Of a DNA stretch of 15,720 bases, positions 1 through 8,361 are shown piece after piece. The notes beneath the pieces were generated by a model. The model was given only the letters and a program-made list of their open reading frames with translations, was not told the origin of the DNA and made no database searches. The position numbers were made by a program, and so were the translations under genes. Origin of the DNA: Candidatus Sulfopaludibacter sp. SbA3 (GTDB lineage Bacteria; Acidobacteriota; Terriglobia; 20CM-2-55-15). Positions within the stretch are counted from its first letter, which is position 1; every line of letters begins with the position of its first letter. Location: positions 1 to 15,720 of the forward strand of contig CAMAWS010000015.1 of NCBI GenBank assembly GCA_945861845.1, written 5' to 3'.

Positions 1-771
1 GCCGTAACGCTGCCGCTCCGGGCCCGTTGATCGAAACGCTGCGTTAACGGCCGGGTCGTTCATCAACCCGCGCGCCGTGAAATAGTAGTCCCTCATCGCT
101 TCGAAATCAGGACGCTGGATCCCGGCAGCCTCGATGGCCTGGAGCACCGAGTATTGCTCGGCAAAAGCCACGTCGCCGTCGGGACTTGCAAGATTGGCCA
201 GGCCGTTGTTGGCGGCCACCACATCGAATGGAGCAAAGCGGCCCGGCAGGTAGCCCTGCTTCACCAAGCCCGCCGTGCTGTTCAATGCAACGAAACCCGG
301 AAGCTTCTGTCCCGCTCCGCGATTTGGTTCGAGTTCCAAAGCGACGATCGATCCGATATTCGGAGCGATCTTTCCAGTGGCGCTGGCAGGACTGCGGGCA
401 ATCTGGCTCCACGTCTGCGAAAGCGTGTGTACGAGGGCGGTCGACATGCAGCTTCGCACGATCGCAATGCGGTTCAGTTGTGACGCAATGCCCGGCATGA
501 GTCCCTCGGGAAAATCGATGCCGTTGATGGTCGCCGGCCGGAAGTCCTGTGGTGTCCACGGCCCGACCTTCAGGTCAAAGGTATCGCTCTGGCTTGGCGC
601 GCCTGCCAGGAGAATGAAGATGACGTTCTTTGCCGTATTGAGCAGCATTGCCGGGGGAGGCCGATACGTCGAACTGGATTGCGCGAACAGATCGAGCGGA
701 GAGACAAAACACCCTGCGACACCCGTGCCAGCGATCTGGAAGAACAACCTGCGATTGATTATTTTTTCCAT
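1..771 (-). CDS. DUF1501 family protein (partial, C-terminus outside window)
   Basis: The first 257 codons are present; the gene runs off the left edge with no stop. The N-terminus carries a twin-arginine export signal (NRRLFF at residues 6-11) followed by a hydrophobic stretch ending in VAGC (residues 18-21), so the protein may be Tat-exported and possibly lipidated. Residues 57-66 (GAPSQSDTFD) match the conserved early motif of DUF1501, a sulfatase/phosphatase-like family without a settled reaction. The ATG lies 5 bases after the stop of the DUF1549 gene and has no clear ribosome binding site, which suggests translational coupling. DUF1501 genes are typically paired with DUF1549/DUF1553 genes in Planctomycetes, Verrucomicrobia and Acidobacteria. 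The family call is confident; the function is unknown. Confidence 0.85.
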   Translation of the reverse strand, partial: MEKIINRRLFFQIAGTGVAGCFVSPLDLFAQSSSTYRPPPAMLLNTAKNVIFILLAGAPSQSDTFDLKVGPWTPQDFRPATINGIDFPEGLMPGIASQLNRIAIVRSCMSTALVHTLSQTWSQIARSPASATGKIAPNIGSIVALELEPNRGAGQKLPGFVALNSTAGLVKQGYLPGRFAPFDVVAANNGLANLASPDGDVAFAEQYSVLQAIEAAGIQRPDFEAMRDYYFTARGLMNDPAVNAAFRSTGPERQRYG

Positions 772-776
772 ACGCA

Positions 777-2666
777 TCAATAGTTAAAAAGAAACTCCAG
801 TTTATTCAGCAAAGCCCACTGCAGAGATTCTGCGCCGCGTTGCGCGCCCAGTTGGCGGATGATCCGGCCCGCCACAATGCTCTCCGCGGAAGACGAATAG
901 CGCGACAGTGTTGCCAGGTACAGCTCCTCGACAATGACGAGCGGGTCGCTCGTCACGCCCAGGAGCCGCTGGACGTTGGATCCGCTGTTGTTCGCGTGAA
1001 TGCGCGTCATCACGAAGTTCTGATTCATCATGTTGAGCGCCTGAAGTATCGACCCGATAGAGTTCCGCATCGTCAGGTCGCAGTCGCCCCGCCCGAAGGC
1101 ATTCAGGAATTGTGCGACCTGCCCGTTCGAACGCGGCTCGCGGGTGTCGGGCATCTGCATTGCCCAGTTGACAGGGGGCAGGGGATAGGTCGATCCGGCG
1201 TAGTCCATCGTGTAGCGCGGTATGACTCCGGTGGCTGTGACGATAGCGTCGTGAATCTCTTCCGCATCGAGCCGCCGGGCGAGCTTTCGCGCGTAGTACG
1301 GAACATAGGAGGGACGCCACGTGTCCGGATACGATGAAGACAATTGATACGCGTTTGACTTCGCAATCAGCGCGATCAACTGCCGCATGTCCATGTTGTT
1401 GTCCCTGAACCACTGCGATAGCGCCTCCAGCAATTCGGGATTTGACGGCTGCAGTGTCCACGGCGCCGGCGGCGGATTATTGGGATCCAGTCTTGCGAGG
1501 TCGAAACCGTTGGAGGGCGAGACCAGCGCTTCGACCATCAGCTTTTCCCAGAAGTAGTTCACAGCGGCCCTTGCGAATTGAGGATCCCACGTAATGATGC
1601 TTGCGAGTGACTGGCGCCCCTTCACGCCAAAATCCGCAGTGTTGTCCAGAAACGGGTATCGGGGAGCGGCTTTGCCGGCGCCATCGGCGCCATCAGCGAC
1701 GTCGCCATCTGTGCCGTCATCGTCGGCAGCCGCACCTTCGCGGGCAGTGCGATTGCCGGTGCGCGTGTTCAGGCGATACTCGCCCGCGGGTAAATCAGAA
1801 ACGATGAATTTTGCGAAGAGGGGATCCGGGGCGATTTCGCGCTTCATCTGCGTGCCGGCAAAGAAGGCGGACAGGCCCCACATGTCGGAGCGCTTCTGAT
1901 GCGCGCCCCAGAGATTGACCGTGTCCAAATGCCGCGCGCCGTCGTGACAAAGAAGGCAATCCACTGCGCTAATGCCAAGAAACGTCTGCGCGACACTTAC
2001 GGCCTGACCATCGTAGGTGTCTTGAACGGGCCCCATCGGCACCGTGCCACCGACCACCCAATTCGCTGCCCCGTTCACCCATGTGTCGCCGGTCGCGCCG
2101 ATGACCTCCTGCGCAATACGGTAGTAGGGCTTATTTAAGGACACCGCTTCCCTGAGGTACTTGTAGAAAGCGTCGCGGCCCTGAAGATAGCGGTTCACAT
2201 TCGAGGATGGCCCGTCATTTTTGAACAGGTCTCCGAGGAACATGGTCCATTTGTCGACGAATTCTTCCGTGCCGACCAGTGAATCGATAATCGCGTCACG
2301 TTTGGCTGGATTCGTGTCAGTGACGAAGGAACGAACTTGCTCCGCAGTCGGAATACGACCTGTCAAGTCCAGGTATGCGCGGCGAAGAAACTCCTGGTCG
2401 TCCGACAACGGCGCCGGCCTGATCCCATCGCGCTCCATTCGGCCCAAGATATGATCGTCGATGAGATTCCTTCGCGGAATCGACAATGAGGTCGCCGCCG
2501 CTGACGCTTTCCTGGGCGCGACCTGGTCGGTCCATGCGGAGATCTCACTCCAATGCTCGCCGGGCACGCGAAGAAACCCGTCAGGATTATTCAGGTACGT
2601 GCAATCTGCCGAGGGAATCGCCAGAACAGGGAACACGAGGAATACTGCGCGCAGCCAGTTTTTCAT
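777..2666 (-). CDS. DUF1549/DUF1553 domain protein with CxxCH motif
   Basis: A 629-residue exported protein. Residues 1-22 form a signal peptide. The DUF1549 region covers about 65-280, with the motif RRAYLDLTGRIPT near 95-107 and CLLCHDG at 237-243; the CxxCH resembles a haem-attachment site and fits the Cys-x-x-Cys-His motif conserved in this family. DUF1553 follows from about 340, beginning RQSLASIITW and including AANYFW-like and YARKLARRLDAEEIHDA segments. Between the domains (about 309-335) is an Asp/Gly/Ala-rich linker. It lacks the extra N-terminal cytochrome domain that larger relatives carry. I chose the ATG at 2666 because GGAAGG sits 8 bases upstream; a TTG 30 bases further up would add residues in front of the signal peptide. 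It lies between a small membrane protein gene and the DUF1501 gene, probably in one transcript. The reaction is unknown. Confidence 0.88.
   Translation of the reverse strand: MKNWLRAVFLVFPVLAIPSADCTYLNNPDGFLRVPGEHWSEISAWTDQVAPRKASAAATSLSIPRRNLIDDHILGRMERDGIRPAPLSDDQEFLRRAYLDLTGRIPTAEQVRSFVTDTNPAKRDAIIDSLVGTEEFVDKWTMFLGDLFKNDGPSSNVNRYLQGRDAFYKYLREAVSLNKPYYRIAQEVIGATGDTWVNGAANWVVGGTVPMGPVQDTYDGQAVSVAQTFLGISAVDCLLCHDGARHLDTVNLWGAHQKRSDMWGLSAFFAGTQMKREIAPDPLFAKFIVSDLPAGEYRLNTRTGNRTAREGAAADDDGTDGDVADGADGAGKAAPRYPFLDNTADFGVKGRQSLASIITWDPQFARAAVNYFWEKLMVEALVSPSNGFDLARLDPNNPPPAPWTLQPSNPELLEALSQWFRDNNMDMRQLIALIAKSNAYQLSSSYPDTWRPSYVPYYARKLARRLDAEEIHDAIVTATGVIPRYTMDYAGSTYPLPPVNWAMQMPDTREPRSNGQVAQFLNAFGRGDCDLTMRNSIGSILQALNMMNQNFVMTRIHANNSGSNVQRLLGVTSDPLVIVEELYLATLSRYSSSAESIVAGRIIRQLGAQRGAESLQWALLNKLEFLFNY
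1665..1739 (-). other. Low-complexity Asp/Gly/Ala linker coding segment
   Basis: This part of the DUF1549/DUF1553 gene encodes about 25 residues of almost only Asp, Gly, Ala and Thr between the two domains. The DNA has short GCCATC/GTCATC-type near-repeats, so the tract may vary in length by slippage. It is acidic and probably disordered. Confidence 0.6.
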
Positions 2667-2714
2667 GAAATCGGCCTTCCGGGGGTGGAGCGCCAACTTT
2701 ACTATATAGCCCGG

Positions 2715-3191
2715 TTACTCCAGAAGAATGAAACCGGATCCGGCCAGTGCGACACCAAACCAAAGGGCCAGTCCCAGGATGCCACTCAGCCGAAGCCGGC
2801 GCACCGGAGCGTCGTCTTGACGCGTGGTCTTCAAGTAAACGGTGAAATGGAATATGACTGCAGTAAAGAGGAGAGCCATCTTTACCTGGAAGATTTCGAT
2901 GGCCGCAATTTCCGATGCTCTCGACGCAAACATCAGCGACCCGGTTGCAACACTCGCCGCCATGCCGACCACCATGGCGCGCGCGGCAGGCGCCGCGACC
3001 TCCGTGACCGGCTGATCCGGAAGCAGCACTCCAAGCAGTCTCAAGCCGGAAACGAAGGCGCCTCCGAGCACTATCGTCAGGCCGAGCAGATGAATACCGC
3101 TCAGCAACCCCGTGAGCGCCGGCGAGCCGCCCACTGTCGTGGCCAATCTTGTCGCCTGCAACCATTCAAAGAAGGAACTGAAGTCGAGCAT
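2715..3191 (-). CDS. Small four-helix membrane protein (DUF6644/DUF2214-like)
   Basis: A 158-residue integral membrane protein with four predicted helices at about 24-57, 68-90, 101-120 and 133-156. The first helix includes SGIHLLGLTIVLGGAF, a His-containing pattern that resembles DUF6644-type proteins; a second helix-borne His lies near 113 (IFHF). Such buried His residues could bind a cofactor, but I do not see enough to claim it. The ATG is 1 base after the stop of the broken upstream gene and has no clear ribosome binding site. The stop lies 48 bases before the start of the DUF1549 gene, so co-transcription is likely. Family assignment is tentative and the role is unknown. Confidence 0.75.
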   Translation of the reverse strand: MLDFSSFFEWLQATRLATTVGGSPALTGLLSGIHLLGLTIVLGGAFVSGLRLLGVLLPDQPVTEVAAPAARAMVVGMAASVATGSLMFASRASEIAAIEIFQVKMALLFTAVIFHFTVYLKTTRQDDAPVRRLRLSGILGLALWFGVALAGSGFILLE

Positions 3192-3192
3192 A

Positions 3193-3885
3193 TTAGTGTT
3201 GATGCATGATCTGCATGTGTTCTGCGACGTTTCCGGCTGGCCGTATTCGCAGGAAAACGGCGATTCCCGCCGGGTGATTGCCGTAGACGGAATTCAGCTG
3301 GGAGGCCAGCCCGTACGTCGTAACCTGGTCACCGAGTCCCACGCTCACGGATGGACTCGGTGACCGCAGGTCACGTTCGTAGCCGAGTGTGTACCCCTGT
3401 ACACGGCCAAACGGGTCTTCATGCACCTCCAGGACAGCCGGTGTTTCTCCAACCAGCAGAGTCCGGTCGCGGTCGACGTTTTCAATGCGCGTCCATGCCC
3501 AGTTACGGCTGAGAAATTAAATCGTCGATTAGGCCGTGTATGCATTGAAAATGTGCAGGTGATGAGATTCCATAATGACGCTGTTCGAAATGTGCGTGGA
3601 ATCCTGCTGATGATGACCCAGCACGGCAAGCGGATTTTCGGAGGCCGAGGCGCGGTGCGGAAACGCAGTCGGGCCAGGCGCAGGCTCACCGACCGGAGCG
3701 CCGTAGGAGAACACCTGGGTCTTGCCGCTAACGCGAAAATCGTAACGGGCGGACAATTCCATGACGAATTTGTGCGGGTGCTGGCCATCCACTTCCCAAG
3801 CGCGGTCAAGATCCGCCGCCAGACATTGAACCCCGCATCCCGCATGGACCGCTATCGCCACCATCAGCAGCAAGCGAACGCACAT
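3193..3885 (-). pseudogene. Broken outer-membrane-type protein gene (internal deletion plus two in-frame stops)
   Basis: Reading from the ATG at 3885, residues 1-25 look like a signal peptide. They are followed by QHPHKFVMELSARYDF, YGAPVGEPAPGPTAF, PHRASASENP and HHQQDSTHIS, which I recognise as the N-terminal part of an uncharacterised Acidobacteria family of exported, probably beta-barrel proteins. The frame then stops at TAA (3529-3531) and again at TAA (3517-3519). Downstream in the same frame, RNWAWTRIENVDRDRTLL, GYTLGYERDL, VYGNHPAG and VFLRIRP match the C-terminal part of the same family. From memory, intact members are near 400 residues; about the middle third, several barrel strands, is missing here. 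The last residues are Met/His-rich (HMQIMHQH). The upstream ATG has no clear ribosome binding site. Its stop lies 1 base before the next gene's ATG. The family identity is from memory; the stops and frame are read directly. Confidence 0.75.
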
Positions 3886-3903
3886 AATCGCATTGTTTAC
3901 CCG

Positions 3904-3931
3904 CGCGCTATCTTACAGCTAAGTCAGCGCG
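3904..3931 (-). terminator. Stem-loop after the TonB receptor gene
   Basis: On the minus strand this folds as a 12-position stem (arms 3920-3931 and 3904-3915) with a four-base GCTG loop, one A-A mismatch and one G-U pair. It begins 13 bases after the receptor stop and ends before the broken gene's ATG. No run of U follows, so it may be a weak terminator or an mRNA-stabilising end instead of a classical intrinsic terminator. Confidence 0.4.
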
Positions 3932-3943
3932 GCGAACGTTCCT

Positions 3944-6900
3944 CTAAAAAACCAGCTTTAGGCCAAACTGCATCTGGCGCGCAGGCTCAGCAGTATTGAA
4001 GATTCTGCCGAAGTTTGAACTGAAGGCGATCCGGCCGGGGATGTCGAAGTTGGCTTCGTTCAAGACGTTGAATACTTCCCAGCGGAATTCGACTCGAGTA
4101 CGTTCCGTTAAAGAAAACGTTCTCGATAGCGAGGCATCAATGTTTGTCAGGCCCGGAGCAAGCACGACATTGCGCCCGGCGTTCCCAAACGTGAAGGGCT
4201 CCGGCAAAGCAAACGCAGAAGTATCAAACCAGCGTTCGGGATCGCGGTCGCCGCGCTTGAAGTTCGGATTGCGCAGAAGATGCGGCCGCTGGGCCGGACC
4301 CGTTCCGATATTGGCGCGGTCACCCGCGGTATTCACCGTGAACGGCGCGCCGGACTGCAATGTGGCGATACCGCCAACCTGCCAGTCCTGGGTAATCGTC
4401 CGCCATACGCCGGAGTTGGCGGCCGGAACCTGGAAGACCAGGCTGGATACAAAGCGATGACGGTGGTCGTAGCTCGACACGGCCTTTTCCGCATCAAGGT
4501 CATAAACGTTTTGCGGAAGGTTCGCCTCGAAAGCAGTTGGCCCCGGATCGGACGCGTCGTCAATGGACTTTCCCCAGGTGTAGTTGGCGCTGTAGAACAG
4601 GCCTTGCGCGAGGCGCCGTTCGGCTTTCAACGTCAGGGCGTTGTATGTTCCCCACCCGTTCCATCGAATGGTGCGGATCGAACTCAGCGCGGGCACGGGC
4701 CTGCGCGCATCGATCTGGCCAGGGCCCGGCAAGGGAATATTCAGCAGGGTGCCGTTGTCGGCGCCAACCGTTCGATTTCCCATGTAAGCAATCTCGAAAA
4801 CTGTGCCGGCGATCAACCGCTGAACACCGAGCGTCCACGTCCCGGTGTATTCCGTCCGATAGTTGTAGTCCATCGTGTTGCCGCCGATGCTGCCAAGGGA
4901 ACTCGACGTCAATATGTCTCTCGTTCTTAATGCCGGAACTGCCACATCGGATGCCGTATCGACGCTCTTCACGAGGAAGAATGGCAGGTTGCGCGCAAAC
5001 GCCTGCTGCACGCTGTAGGCCCATTGGTTCAGAAAAATTCCATAGCCGGCGCGAATGACCGTTTCCGATGTTCCAGGCAGCGTCCAGGCAAGGCCGAATC
5101 GCGGCGCGTACCGGCGATAGCTCGGCCGCAGCAGACTCCGATCGATACCGGCTTCCGCGCTGGTCTGATATCGTACCGGGATCAATGACAGCGAGGCATC
5201 GGCTGCAGGAGAGATCCGGCCGGTGTTGTCACTCGAAATAATGAACCGGCCACCCGGAACCGACACGTCTACAGCCGACAGCCGGTTCTCCACGTCCCGC
5301 ATATGCTGGTTGTATTCGTAACGCAGACCGACATTGATTATGAGTCCCGGCGCTGCCTGCCAATCGTCCTGCACGTATGCGTGAAGCCAGTTTGTCCGGC
5401 CATGTTCCTCTCCGCGGCCGATTCCTGCCTGTGCTGCCGTCGGAAATCCGAGCAGAAAATCCGCGAACGCGTTGCCATTGGTTGCATCGACGCGCGAGGA
5501 GGTCCACCGGTTGGTAAACGAGAAACTTCCGCGGGCGCTGTCCGGGTCGGATGGATTGAATCTCAAATGGAACAGGGAAGCGCCGAATTTAATCCGGTGT
5601 CTTCCTCGATTGATGAGCAGGTTTTCATAGAGATCGAAGCTCTTGTTCCTGCGGTAAACGAAACTCGCGGGATCTCCCATCGTGCTTTGAGCGCCGCCAA
5701 ACGAAATCTGCGGATAGCCCGTGTCGCGCGGATCGCCTGTTACGCCAAGCAATCCGACCTGAGAAGCAAAATTGTTTCCCTGATTCTCGCTGACCTGGCC
5801 TCCGGAGACGTTCAGCCAGCCCATTCGAAGTTCGTTCAGTACGTTGTTTGAAAAGAAGTGCGAGAAGCTCAGCCCGGCGTTGTATGTGCGCGTGCCGACA
5901 TTCCTGCCAAAGCCGGGAACCAGCGACTCATTCAATGAGCCCGTGCCGAACGGCTGAAACGCATTCACATTGTAAAAGCTGAGTCGTCCGAAAAACGTGT
6001 CGCGGCTCGATGCCTGTTCATCGATGCGGATATTCAACTGGTCCATATCCGTCGTTTCCCTGCCGGCCGACACGAGATTCTGTGTGGCTCCCGGACGATT
6101 GGGCAGCGGTACCTTCGAAAGGAACGCCTGCGCAATCGGCTCCAGCCGCTGCTGCGGTATCAAGTTATTGGGGAATGACGTTCGCTCCCGGGTGATGGAA
6201 TTCGTAGTGAGCGGGTCATAGATAGCCGACAGCCCTGAAAAATCGCCCCGGCGCTGCGCCTCTGTGGGAACCGTGAATGTTTTTGTGAGCGAGCGCCTGA
6301 TCCGCTGGCCTTCGTAATTCCCGAAGAAAAACGCCTTGTTCGCTTTCAAAGGACCACCGAGGGTGCCGCCGAACTGGTTCAGTCGCAGAGGTGGGATGGG
6401 AGCACTGGGATTGTCGAAGAAGTTTTTCGCATCGAAGATATCGTTTCGGACGAATTCGAAAAGTGTGCCATGCAATTCATTTGTTCCCGACTTCGTAACG
6501 ACATTTATAAGAGCCGAAGCCTTGCCGCCGAACTCGGCAGGATATTGGGACTTCTGGATCTTGAATTCCTGGATCGCATCGACCGAAGGACTGACGACGA
6601 GGTTGTTGAAGTACTCATCGGTTACCTTGACGCCGTCGAGAAGGTAAATATTATGGCCGCTCCGTTGCCCTGCAACGTTGACGACCCCGCCGGCCTGCTG
6701 AAGCGCCACGCCGCGCGTTCCCGATGGCGGGCGAACCACGGCGTCGCTCAACAACGCAAGATCCAGGAATTGCCGGCCATTCAGGGGAAGAACAAGGATG
6801 CGCTGGTTTTCGATGACGTCGCTCACCTCGGCATTGCTGGTTTGAAGCCGTGGAGCCGCGCTTGCCGTTACCGATACTTCTTCGGCGATCGCTCCGATTT

Positions 6901-7231
6901 CAAGCGTGAAATCCAATCTGGCGGTCTGTCCCACCGTCAGCACAATTCCGGATCGGCTTGTTCTCCGAAAACCAGAGAATTCAACAGTAACGATGTAATC
7001 GCCTACCGGAAGACTGGGAAGCAGGAACTCTCCGTTGGAGTCCGTGAACTGTTCGGACCGAAATCCCGTGGATTCGTGGGCAGCGTAAACCGCGGCGCCG
7101 GGCAGAACCGCTCCGGTCGAGTCGCGCACAGTTCCAACAATTTGAGCTGTGTTCGTCTGTGCCAGGGCCGGCAAGGCCGGGCTGACGCCGAAGGTTCCAA
7201 GCAATAGCAGAACAGTCACGATCCGCAGCAT
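3944..7231 (-). CDS. TonB-dependent receptor, Oar-like, with N-terminal carboxypeptidase-regulatory-like domain
   Basis: A 1095-residue outer-membrane receptor. Residues 1-25 are a signal peptide ending in ALAQ. Residues 28-110 form a carboxypeptidase-regulatory-like beta-sandwich (IVGTVRDSTGAVLPGA, then DSNGEFLLPSLPVGDY). The plug covers about 130-255 and includes LPLNGRQFLDL (148-158), YLLDGV (196-201), EFKIQKSQYPAEFGG and INVVTKSGT. The rest is the barrel, ending in the aromatic C-terminus GLKLVF expected of barrel proteins. This architecture is greatly expanded in Acidobacteriota, where substrates are mostly unknown and often thought to be polymers or complexes. The ATG lies 43 bases after the arsC stop with an AGAAGAA-like site about 10 bases upstream. 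Closeness to arsC suggests possible read-through from the ars promoter, but a role in arsenic handling is not shown. Confidence 0.93.
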   Translation of the reverse strand: MLRIVTVLLLLGTFGVSPALPALAQTNTAQIVGTVRDSTGAVLPGAAVYAAHESTGFRSEQFTDSNGEFLLPSLPVGDYIVTVEFSGFRRTSRSGIVLTVGQTARLDFTLEIGAIAEEVSVTASAAPRLQTSNAEVSDVIENQRILVLPLNGRQFLDLALLSDAVVRPPSGTRGVALQQAGGVVNVAGQRSGHNIYLLDGVKVTDEYFNNLVVSPSVDAIQEFKIQKSQYPAEFGGKASALINVVTKSGTNELHGTLFEFVRNDIFDAKNFFDNPSAPIPPLRLNQFGGTLGGPLKANKAFFFGNYEGQRIRRSLTKTFTVPTEAQRRGDFSGLSAIYDPLTTNSITRERTSFPNNLIPQQRLEPIAQAFLSKVPLPNRPGATQNLVSAGRETTDMDQLNIRIDEQASSRDTFFGRLSFYNVNAFQPFGTGSLNESLVPGFGRNVGTRTYNAGLSFSHFFSNNVLNELRMGWLNVSGGQVSENQGNNFASQVGLLGVTGDPRDTGYPQISFGGAQSTMGDPASFVYRRNKSFDLYENLLINRGRHRIKFGASLFHLRFNPSDPDSARGSFSFTNRWTSSRVDATNGNAFADFLLGFPTAAQAGIGRGEEHGRTNWLHAYVQDDWQAAPGLIINVGLRYEYNQHMRDVENRLSAVDVSVPGGRFIISSDNTGRISPAADASLSLIPVRYQTSAEAGIDRSLLRPSYRRYAPRFGLAWTLPGTSETVIRAGYGIFLNQWAYSVQQAFARNLPFFLVKSVDTASDVAVPALRTRDILTSSSLGSIGGNTMDYNYRTEYTGTWTLGVQRLIAGTVFEIAYMGNRTVGADNGTLLNIPLPGPGQIDARRPVPALSSIRTIRWNGWGTYNALTLKAERRLAQGLFYSANYTWGKSIDDASDPGPTAFEANLPQNVYDLDAEKAVSSYDHRHRFVSSLVFQVPAANSGVWRTITQDWQVGGIATLQSGAPFTVNTAGDRANIGTGPAQRPHLLRNPNFKRGDRDPERWFDTSAFALPEPFTFGNAGRNVVLAPGLTNIDASLSRTFSLTERTRVEFRWEVFNVLNEANFDIPGRIAFSSNFGRIFNTAEPARQMQFGLKLVF

Positions 7232-7274
7232 GGCCGCTATTCTTCTATAGCTGGGAGGAAAACTCCAGATAACC

Positions 7275-7688
7275 TCACTTATCGGCGATCAGGAAAAGGT
7301 TAATTCGGTGCCGGATTTCGTCGCGCACTCGGCGGAACATTGCCAGTTGCTTCTCAGCGGGAGTTTCGGCCGGATCGTCGAAGCCCCAGTGAATCGGCTG
7401 AGCGCCGGGGAACACCGGGCATTGCTGTTTGGCGCGATCACAGACCGTGATCACATAATCGAACTTCTCGTTTGCGTATGTCTCAACGTCCTTCGACGCG
7501 TGATGCGAGATATCGATCCCCAGTTCTTTCATCGCTTCCACGCTGCACGGATGCAACCCCTTGGGACGAGTTCCCGCACTGAAGACTTCGAATCTGTCGC
7601 CGGAACTGTGCCGAAGCAGGCCTTCCGCCATCTGGCTGCGAGCCGAGTTTCCAGTACATAAGAAAAGAACGCGCTTCTTATCTGCCAT
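7275..7688 (-). CDS. arsC: Arsenate reductase, low-molecular-weight phosphatase type (thioredoxin-linked)
   Basis: A 137-residue cytoplasmic enzyme that reduces arsenate to arsenite. The N-terminal P-loop CTGNSAR (Cys11 to Arg17) is the nucleophile loop. Asp105-Pro106 (FDDP) supplies the general acid. Cys83 and Cys90 in VITVCDRAKQQCP are the two further cysteines that form the disulfide relay of the thioredoxin-coupled family, so all three catalytic cysteines are present. Length matches the family. The ATG lies 6 bases after the TGA of the channel gene, and its GAAGG binding site overlaps the end of that gene. It is the last gene of the arsR-arsM-channel-arsC operon. I am confident in the call over a plain tyrosine phosphatase because of the Cys83/Cys90 pair and the operon. 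Confidence 0.96.
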   Translation of the reverse strand: MADKKRVLFLCTGNSARSQMAEGLLRHSSGDRFEVFSAGTRPKGLHPCSVEAMKELGIDISHHASKDVETYANEKFDYVITVCDRAKQQCPVFPGAQPIHWGFDDPAETPAEKQLAMFRRVRDEIRHRINLFLIADK

Positions 7689-7694
7689 GCCATT

Positions 7695-8345
7695 TCACCT
7701 TCTATATAGCCACCGGAATAAGAGAGTTGCTGCGGCCGCGCCGGCGAACTGAGCCACGATGAATCCTGGCGCGTCAACCGGTCGAATGCCCGAAAACGTA
7801 TTCGTAAAGGACCTTGCGAGTGTGACCGCAGGATTGGCAAGCGCGGTGGATGCCGTGAACCAGTACCCTGCCGTGATGTACGCGCCGACGGCAAAGGGCG
7901 CCGCGTCCGAACGATTTCGAGCGCAGCCCCAGATAATCGAAAGGAGACCGAATGTCGCAACGAACTCGCTGAATAGCTGCGCCGCTCCGGATCGCACGTG
8001 CTGGGAGGCGGAGAAGATCGGTTCGCCAAACATCAGGTGCGCTGCTGCTACTCCGGCAAAGGCCCCCACTACTTGCGCGGCCAGATACCCCGGAACCTCT
8101 TCCCATCGACCTTTCTGTGAAGCGAAGGCCAGCGTAACAACCGGATTCAAGTGAGCGCCCGATATGCCACCAAACGCGAGGATGATGGCGACGAGCATGG
8201 CGCCGGTTGCAAGGGCGTTCGCGAGGAGAGCGATCGCGACATTTCCATCGCTGAGCCGCTCTCCCATGATTCCGGAGCCGACGATCGCCGCCAGGAGCAG
8301 GGCCGTCCCTGCGGCTTCCGCTACGATCTTGCGTGCATAGGTCAT
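7695..8345 (-). CDS. MIP-family channel (aquaglyceroporin-like, probable arsenite conduit)
   Basis: A 216-residue six-helix inner-membrane channel of the aquaporin/glycerol facilitator family. The two half-helix signatures are at 67-69 (NPV, within SGAHLNPVVT) and 171-173 (NPA, within LANPAVT); the first departs from the usual NPA. In other bacteria, notably the Sinorhizobium meliloti aqpS case, a MIP channel replaces the arsenite pump in an ars operon and lets arsenite leave the cell after arsenate reduction. The position between arsM and arsC supports the same role here. I chose the ATG at 8345, 16 bases after the arsM stop; a TTG at 8414 would overlap arsM by 53 bases and add a basic tail. 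No strong ribosome binding site is seen. Substrate is inferred from context only. Confidence 0.9.
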   Translation of the reverse strand: MTYARKIVAEAAGTALLLAAIVGSGIMGERLSDGNVAIALLANALATGAMLVAIILAFGGISGAHLNPVVTLAFASQKGRWEEVPGYLAAQVVGAFAGVAAAHLMFGEPIFSASQHVRSGAAQLFSEFVATFGLLSIIWGCARNRSDAAPFAVGAYITAGYWFTASTALANPAVTLARSFTNTFSGIRPVDAPGFIVAQFAGAAAATLLFRWLYRR

Positions 8346-8361
8346 TGCCCGAGGATCCCGC

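Noticed and set aside
2553..3209. A 218-codon plus-strand frame
   Set aside because: It lies opposite the four-helix membrane protein gene, has the mixed charged composition of a shadow frame, and shows no domain or binding site.
3345..3845. A 166-codon minus-strand frame across the broken barrel gene
   Set aside because: It is Arg-rich and shows no family motifs, while the frame offset from it carries clear family blocks on both sides of the stops; it is a shadow.
6470..7207. A 245-codon plus-strand frame
   Set aside because: It is entirely antisense to the well-supported TonB receptor and has no recognisable motifs.
7232..7274. Possible terminator (CTGGAG...CTCCCAG) between arsC and the receptor gene
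   Set aside because: The stem needs a bulge and lacks a U run; too weak to list.
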